A DNA stretch of 62,000 bases from NCBI GenBank assembly GCA_905221605.1, contig CAJNDS010001879.1, forward strand, positions 304,291-366,290, written 5' to 3'. Within the stretch, counting starts at the first letter, position 1. Each line of letters opens with the position of its first letter. The stretch comes from Symbiodinium natans (Eukaryota; Sar; Dinophyceae; Suessiales; Symbiodiniaceae). A model generated the notes under the pieces. That model was not told the origin of the DNA. It saw nothing but the letters and a program-made list of their open reading frames with translations, and made no database searches. Positions 58,201 through 62,000 of the stretch are shown here, piece by piece. The translations under genes and the position numbers were made by a program.

Positions 58201-61108
58201 CGCCCTGCTCGCAAAGCAAGGACCAAGTGGCTGCAACCTGCCGAGCGTTTGGCTAGTCTCGTAACCCCTTGAGAGCGAGTGCATTATCAGAGGTATTGAA
58301 GGTGTTCATCAGCCGAAGCCTCGGGCCGTGTCTGATTAACACAAAGCACATCTAATCCCCCTCAACGAACCATATTCGACCCCTTTATTTGACATTTTTG
58401 GGCCCAGGCCGAGGTGGGTCGCGTAGCGTTAGAACGCCAGGCCTCATACATTCCTCATACCGATGTGTCGGAGGTTGCTGGGAAGAGCTGGGGCTGTGAC
58501 ATCCAGGTTCACGTGATAAGACTTAGCCTCTGCTACCCAAGCACGACGCCGAGGCCGCACTACCCGAACGCCTCCCAAAATCCTGAAACCAACGTCAATA
58601 CACGAGCCATTCTGCCACTTCGCGTGATTCGCATATTTCGCATTCCTAACCTCGCCACTTTGCAGATCCGACACTCGCACGCAGCCTACGATCTCAACCA
58701 TGCAAAATGTTGAATGTGGATTGGATTGGGACTTGCTTGTGTCATGCGTGCTCTTTAGGCTTCATCAAGCCCGGTTTGATTACCTAACAGTTGGCGCCAG
58801 CGCCTCCGATTCCTCAGCAAAAAGAAAAATCACAGGCCCTGGCTGGCCCCCAACAACAACCCTGAACCTCAAAATCCTCGCCCAAGTGTATGACACAATG
58901 CCGAAAACCAGACAATGATGCCGGCTGGGCCGTCGTGGAGAAACCGCTGCCGCTGCAACCCAGCTTCAAGTCGGTGCTGTCCTTATGTGGGCACAATGAT
59001 GTGTCGATGCGGTCCAACAGTCCAACTCGTGCAGCAGCCACGGTTCTTGTCGTTCTAGGATGCAATAAACCCTATAAATCTGAAGCATGACCATGAGCAG
59101 AGGGGACCGACTGGGAAGCAAGCATCTCTCCATGTGCCTTGCAAGCCAAGCAGCATCCAGTGGGGGCCGCGCTCGCCTCAGCGCAACTCGTTGCAGCTTC
59201 TCCTGTAACCTGAAAATCTGTTAACCCTGCTGGCAATGGGAAGGCAGCGAGACTCTACCAAGAAACAGTACAGCGAGCGTGTGTCGTTGGGCCACACACC
59301 AACCCCGGCGAATCTTCATGGCCAGCACTATTCACCATTCCACAAGTAACACTGCTGCCACCTTGGCACAGCATGGGGTGCTGACGCTGCACAAATCGCA
59401 CGGCTTCATGCAGAGTACCCAGGTTGAGTGGAGCGCCATCCCAGCGCAGAAGCACCTCATGTTCTTCGGCACAAGACTTGCAAGAGTCGAGTCCAGAAGC
59501 CCACTTGTCTTACTACTTCATGCAAGTCCGTGCCACATCCCTGAATCTGTGCTTCGTACTCTTGCTTCTTACAGCCCGAGGCGCATCGACTTGGCAGTCC
59601 CAAGGCGCATTTGTGGCACCCTCCCGGTGGATCCTCTGCATTGAATTATACCGCCACTTGAAAAAAAAGGAATCGCCACAGGCCACGATCTTGAAGTAGA
59701 ATGCAGTTCACGCCACTGGACAACCTAAAACCCCACAACTCGTCGCCACATAACCCAAACCCTTGCACTCTCGAACCACCGCAGTGATTGGATGCCAAAG
59801 CTGTAGTGATGAAAGGATTCCCCCGCTCTCCTGGCACCACTGCACAGCCAGCTCTGTAGTGGGCGAAGCAAGCTGCCATCCGACTTCGAGGTGCTTGCCG
59901 CTTCCTCGGGTTTCAGGGCTTCAGGGGCTTTGTGTCCTGGACGACCCTGTTCTACTGCGTTTACATTGGCAGACTGCATTTTCTTCATTGGCGAGTCTAG
60001 GACCCTAGGAGTCGAGGTACTGCTTCATGTCAGCAGAATCATCAAAAGAAATGCACATACATGCACGTGCCACTAAGTGTAATGCAGCTTGAAGCTCTTG
60101 GAGTCCTTCGAATACAAGAGTGTGCTGTGCGACTCCATACAGTTTGCGTTTCGGGGTTCGTCAACAGGTACAAAGGAACCATGTCACCCATGCCGTTGCG
60201 GCATCTCTCAGCTTGATTGGTGTGATGCCGTAGTGTGCATAAACGCACACGCACATATACACACACACACACACACTTACACACTTACAAAGCCTGACTT
60301 CAAGAAAACTTTCGACAACTGAAAACATGCCTGCAGGTCGGCCAGCTGAACTGAGCATGCAGCCTGAGGGTCCGTAGTCTGCATCACCTGCACGCGCTGA
60401 AATCTAGAATCATCTGCATATAGAATGAGGCCTATACAGTCAGGAAGGATCTATGCTGTTGCTCAAGACACACCACAAATATCTAGCTACGTGGCCAGCA
60501 TACCTGCTTGCACAGGCAACCTTTCCAACAAGAGTGGAGAGAAGCCTCTTTGGGCAGCCCGTTGGGCACCGACTCATTCATCACTGAGTAGCACAATTCG
60601 CCAGACAGATTTGAATCACATCGAGCCAAATAGCCTGTCAAATCCATACTTATAGAATGGAACGTGTCCCTACCTGCGCTTGCCAAGCCTCGAAATCGTC
60701 AGGACACTACAGTAAGCTTGGCGCAGGGTGTCCTAATGTGTCGCTTGTCGTGTGGAAAACCTCACAATCTGAATGAATGTGACAGCGAACCCATGCCAAA
60801 CCAGATACGAAGCCCAACAGCAGGTGACCGCACCCTTCGAAGCAACAAGGCATGACCGAAGAAGACTCAGGAGAAACTCAATCGTCGTCGCCAGTGACAA
60901 GTCTCTGGCAAGAGCCTGCCTGCAAACCCTTGTCATCAGGCGTGTAAAAACCGTAAACTCTAAATCCTAAACCGATGCCGGCCTCCAGGCGCTCTTCTGC
61001 CAACTGCAGGAAACTGTGCTCCTCTGTGCAGGCCTCGGGCACTCGCATGGGTTCTCATTGCGAAAACGCTGCCGAATTTCGTTCAGGATAGTTTCAATGG
61101 CCGCTCTG
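45580..61108 (-). CDS. Unidentified large multi-exon gene(s), minus strand
   Basis: Many minus-strand segments of 50-170 bp have protein-like composition, AG acceptors and GT or GC donors, and several chain in phase: 60915-60834 to 60768-60718 to 60673-60504 to 60378-60331; 55023-54893 to 54789; 54533-54468 to 54382-54245 to 54185. Further good segments: 57261-57122, 53853-53795, 53750-53653, 48737-48627, 48516-48379, 47860-47525 and 45860-45580. I recognise no family. Cysteine pairs occur (CMACQLPNW, SCKSCAEE, CPFC...CPIC), which may bind zinc. Telomere-like arrays are nearly absent from these introns, unlike the plus-strand genes. It may be more than one gene; ends are unknown. Confidence 0.4.
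48379..48516 (-). CDS. Minus-strand exon, 46 codons
   Basis: Acceptor TCGTGCAG, donor GTGCTTTCC, phase 0 at both ends. The frame reads LRQFALARRLQREPTQIQLS then PETPGVQGARICRDE and onward. Confidence 0.5.
48627..48737 (-). CDS. Minus-strand exon candidate
   Basis: After TATGTCTTGCAG the frame reads VKDFKCHEFVDPTTFWTAAP then RYHELPALCAESMSFD and meets TAG. It could be a terminal exon. Confidence 0.4.
   Translation of the reverse strand: MKDFKCHEFVDPTTFWTAAPRYHELPALCAESMSFD
48890..49250. repeat. About 122-bp imperfect tandem repeat
   Basis: CCTCACACTCAATACA and CGCCTACGAAT recur at 48895-48950 and 49019-49075. Later CACAAAGCACC-type words repeat. A- and C-rich, no coding signal. The flank to 49370 holds nothing recognisable. 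Confidence 0.65.
52100..52245. repeat. GAT / ATG / ATC trinucleotide microsatellite
   Basis: GGTGGTGGCGGTGAT, then (GATGAT)n, switching to (CATCAT)n at about 52193. The switch makes an inverted microsatellite. Confidence 0.9.
53653..53750 (-). CDS. Minus-strand exon
   Basis: Acceptor GACAAGTCAG, donor GTTGG. The frame reads GLCEKIFNIFVIGVRVSGTK then RCEVDREACSLR. Confidence 0.5.
54010..54185 (-). CDS. Minus-strand exon, Cys-rich
   Basis: Begins in phase with the exon ending at 54245. The frame includes SGSDPLWIPCKQGVQNREPS and NLEICMACQLPNWTHEEWCC. A second open frame overlaps (LVNFPTGLMRSGAAGQEGAV), so the 3' boundary is unclear. Confidence 0.4.
54245..54382 (-). CDS. Minus-strand exon, 46 codons
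   Basis: Phase 0 at both ends. It reads LKSRRYVALILVAIAHKYLP then GFEHPILEVQQQRLRRYLYL. The hydrophobic VALILVAIA stretch is short for a membrane span. Confidence 0.5.
54468..54533 (-). CDS. Minus-strand exon, 22 codons
   Basis: Acceptor CATCATACAG, donor GTAGTT. It reads LVWRHRSLIIMCGCLQEAAL then QQ. Confidence 0.5.
54715..54789 (-). CDS. Minus-strand exon
   Basis: After TTTTGGCAG it reads YADGGAIAAFVHALEDTYQA. The first base completes a Met with the previous exon. The donor is uncertain. Confidence 0.45.
54893..55023 (-). CDS. Minus-strand exon
   Basis: Reads WCHSILEPAVQWRCLIKLET then DERVVPYLYCSITHKQPDLV. The donor is GTGATAGG. Confidence 0.5.
55680..55800. repeat. (GAGAGACA)n purine microsatellite
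   Basis: Alternating GAGA and GACA units on the plus strand. The minus-strand Ser/Leu frames across it are artefacts. Confidence 0.9.
55875..55997. repeat. (CA)n / (CATA)n / (CATG)n microsatellite
   Basis: CACACACA, then CATATA, then repeated GCATGCAT. Confidence 0.9.
57122..57261 (-). CDS. Minus-strand exon, 46 codons
   Basis: Acceptor GCCCTGCAG, donor GTACCG. It reads ALQALISAWDLSGAPRIYKG then GAGQCEVDEVYRASLQVVL. A short telomere-like stretch (57058-57080) lies just downstream in its intron. Confidence 0.5.
59258..59634 (-). CDS. Minus-strand coding region with overlapping frames
   Basis: From acceptor AATGCAG one frame reads DPPGGCHKCALGLPSRCASG onward to TRLLQ and stops. A second frame, overlapping it, reads WASGLDSCKSCAEEHEVLLR then WDGAPLNLGTLHEAV. 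Either a frameshift or an unseen intron separates them. Confidence 0.35.
60331..60378 (-). CDS. Minus-strand exon, 16 codons
   Basis: TTDPQAACSVQLADLQ between GTGATGCAG and a GC donor (GCATG), phase 0. Confidence 0.4.
60504..60673 (-). CDS. Minus-strand exon, 170 nt
   Basis: Acceptor AAGCGCAG, donor GTATGC. It reads RDTFHSISMDLTGYLARCDS and onward to SVPNGLPKEASLHSCWKGC. Phase agrees with the exon at 60718-60768 if a GC donor is used there. Confidence 0.5.
60718..60768 (-). CDS. Minus-strand exon, 51 nt
   Basis: Reads CEVFHTTSDTLGHPAP after ACATTCATTCAG. Phase matches both neighbours. Confidence 0.45.
60834..60915 (-). CDS. Minus-strand exon, 82 nt
   Basis: Reads ALARDLSLATTIEFLLSLLR then SCLVASK. 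Acceptor GCAGGCAG, donor GTGCGG. Confidence 0.5.
60973..61108 (-). CDS. Minus-strand exon with a probable frameshift
   Basis: The 5' part reads RAAIETILNEIRQRFRNEN, and the 3' part, in another frame, reads EACTEEHSFLQLAEERLEAG. Both look coding. A one-base indel near 61045 or a sequencing error would explain the switch. Confidence 0.35.
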
Positions 61109-61482
61109 CTGCGTAAATCAGACTCTGATATCAAGCCGTTACCTCAACGGCCGGCTGAGGCTTGGAGCCTGGAACTTTGTGATCTCTTAACCTGATTTGT
61201 GGCGGAAGTCCGTGTAGTTTGCGGGGGTGGCTGTGAACTGAAAAAGACAACACCCTGCAGAGGTCCACATAGCAAGCTCGCCCCAAGCGAACAACCGAGC
61301 CTCAAAACTCGAGCACACAGACATGAGTAAGCTCTTGCCAAGTCATTCTTCCCACATCAGAGTTGAACTCCATGTCGACCAAAGATCCCCCCCTGCAAGC
61401 CCAACCCCCCCGCCCCTGGCTGCCTCGCGCAGCTCATTGAACTCCAAGGCCTCACCTCACGTTCTATACATGCTACTTGTTA

Positions 61483-61560
61483 CAGACATACATACATACA
61501 TACATACATACATACATACATACATGCATGCATGCATGCATGCATGCATGCATGCATGCA

Positions 61561-61607
<47 letters not shown>

Positions 61608-61690
61608 TTATATTTATATTTATTTATTTATATATGTATGTGTATATATATATATATTAATATAAATACATATATATATATACTGCAAAT
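61483..61690. repeat. (CATA)n, (GCAT)n and (TA)n microsatellite
   Basis: CATACATA changes to GCATGCAT and then to a long TATA tract. Frames across it (YIHTYIHT, IYIYIYI) are artefacts. Confidence 0.95.
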
Positions 61691-61728
61691 TGTACAGTAT
61701 ATTCTATCAGACTACATATTCAGAATAC

Positions 61729-61757
61729 TCCCCCCCCCCCCCCCCCCCGCCCCCAGA
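61729..61757. repeat. C-rich homopolymer (C19-G-C4)
   Basis: A long C run, likely length-variable, near the window end. The remainder to 62000 is unique sequence without a supported gene. Confidence 0.85.
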
Positions 61758-62000
61758 CTGCGAGAGCATTCGGATTGGCGAGTAGCTTAGGATTCTGTTT
61801 CGAATGGCTTGACGGCCTAAATCAACAAAACACGCTGGCAAGCATTTGCTTAATAACAATTGTTCGAGTCCGAGAGTTTCCAGCAACTTTGGGGTTTGCA
61901 TGTCAAGTGCTCCCTCCCTTTACAGGTTGGCTTTGGGAAATTGAGAGTGCAAGCAACCTTTGTCGGAAGGATCTGCGGTGGATGTTGTTGGGATGTTTGG

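Noticed and set aside
60400-60440. YADD motif suggesting a reverse transcriptase (minus strand)
   Set aside because: ILYADDSRF is present in one frame, but none of the neighbouring reverse-transcriptase motifs is seen and the frame is interrupted by probable splice sites. Chance match.
1-62000. Dinoflagellate spliced-leader relics
   Set aside because: I looked by eye for the conserved 3' half of the leader near gene starts and did not find it. A proper search is needed to exclude diverged copies.

Overview
The window reads as nuclear DNA of a dinoflagellate. The reasons are: many short exons joined by introns that often start with GC instead of GT; plant/algal-type TTTAGGG telomere repeats scattered in both orientations; large unrelated satellites; and genes lying in long same-strand blocks. 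I cannot name the species. No prokaryotic, organellar or viral gene was recognised. Exon models come from reading splice sites, codon phase and protein repeats by eye. They are hypotheses until RNA is mapped.

Layout. (1) 1.4-11.3 kb, plus strand: a leucine-rich-repeat gene (ribonuclease-inhibitor-like) in about 14 short exons. Its introns are full of TTTAGGG/CCCTAAA arrays and small inverted-repeat elements. (2) 13.8-15.3 kb, plus: a pentatricopeptide-repeat (PPR) gene with one clear GC-AG intron, one in-frame TAA, and a 109-bp palindromic element inside its coding sequence. (3) 16.9-26.2 kb, plus: a multi-exon gene ending in a NYN (LabA/PIN-like RNase) domain, again with telomere-repeat introns. 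A few more exon-like pieces follow to 30.2 kb. (4) 30.9-31.7 kb, plus: an intact single-ORF MYND zinc-finger protein. (5) 31.8-43.3 kb: about 11.5 kb of satellites, palindromes and G- or C-rich repeats with no credible gene. The first 7.4 kb is bounded by 34-bp inverted repeats. (6) 45.6-61.1 kb, minus strand: many exon-like segments, several chaining with consistent codon phase, from one or more large unidentified genes. Plus- and minus-strand genes therefore converge on the satellite block.

The most notable signals are as follows. First, a palindromic 109-bp family with 3-bp target duplications interrupts two different coding exons, and removing it to one target copy reopens both frames; it behaves like an introner (a transposon that becomes an intron). 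Second, most introns of the two telomere-repeat-rich genes carry UUUAGGG arrays near the 5' end and CCCUAAA arrays near the 3' end, so they could fold back. Third, a 95-nt telomere-repeat mini-intron in the NYN exon is flanked by a 20-bp duplication and has a GC-AG solution that exactly preserves the protein.
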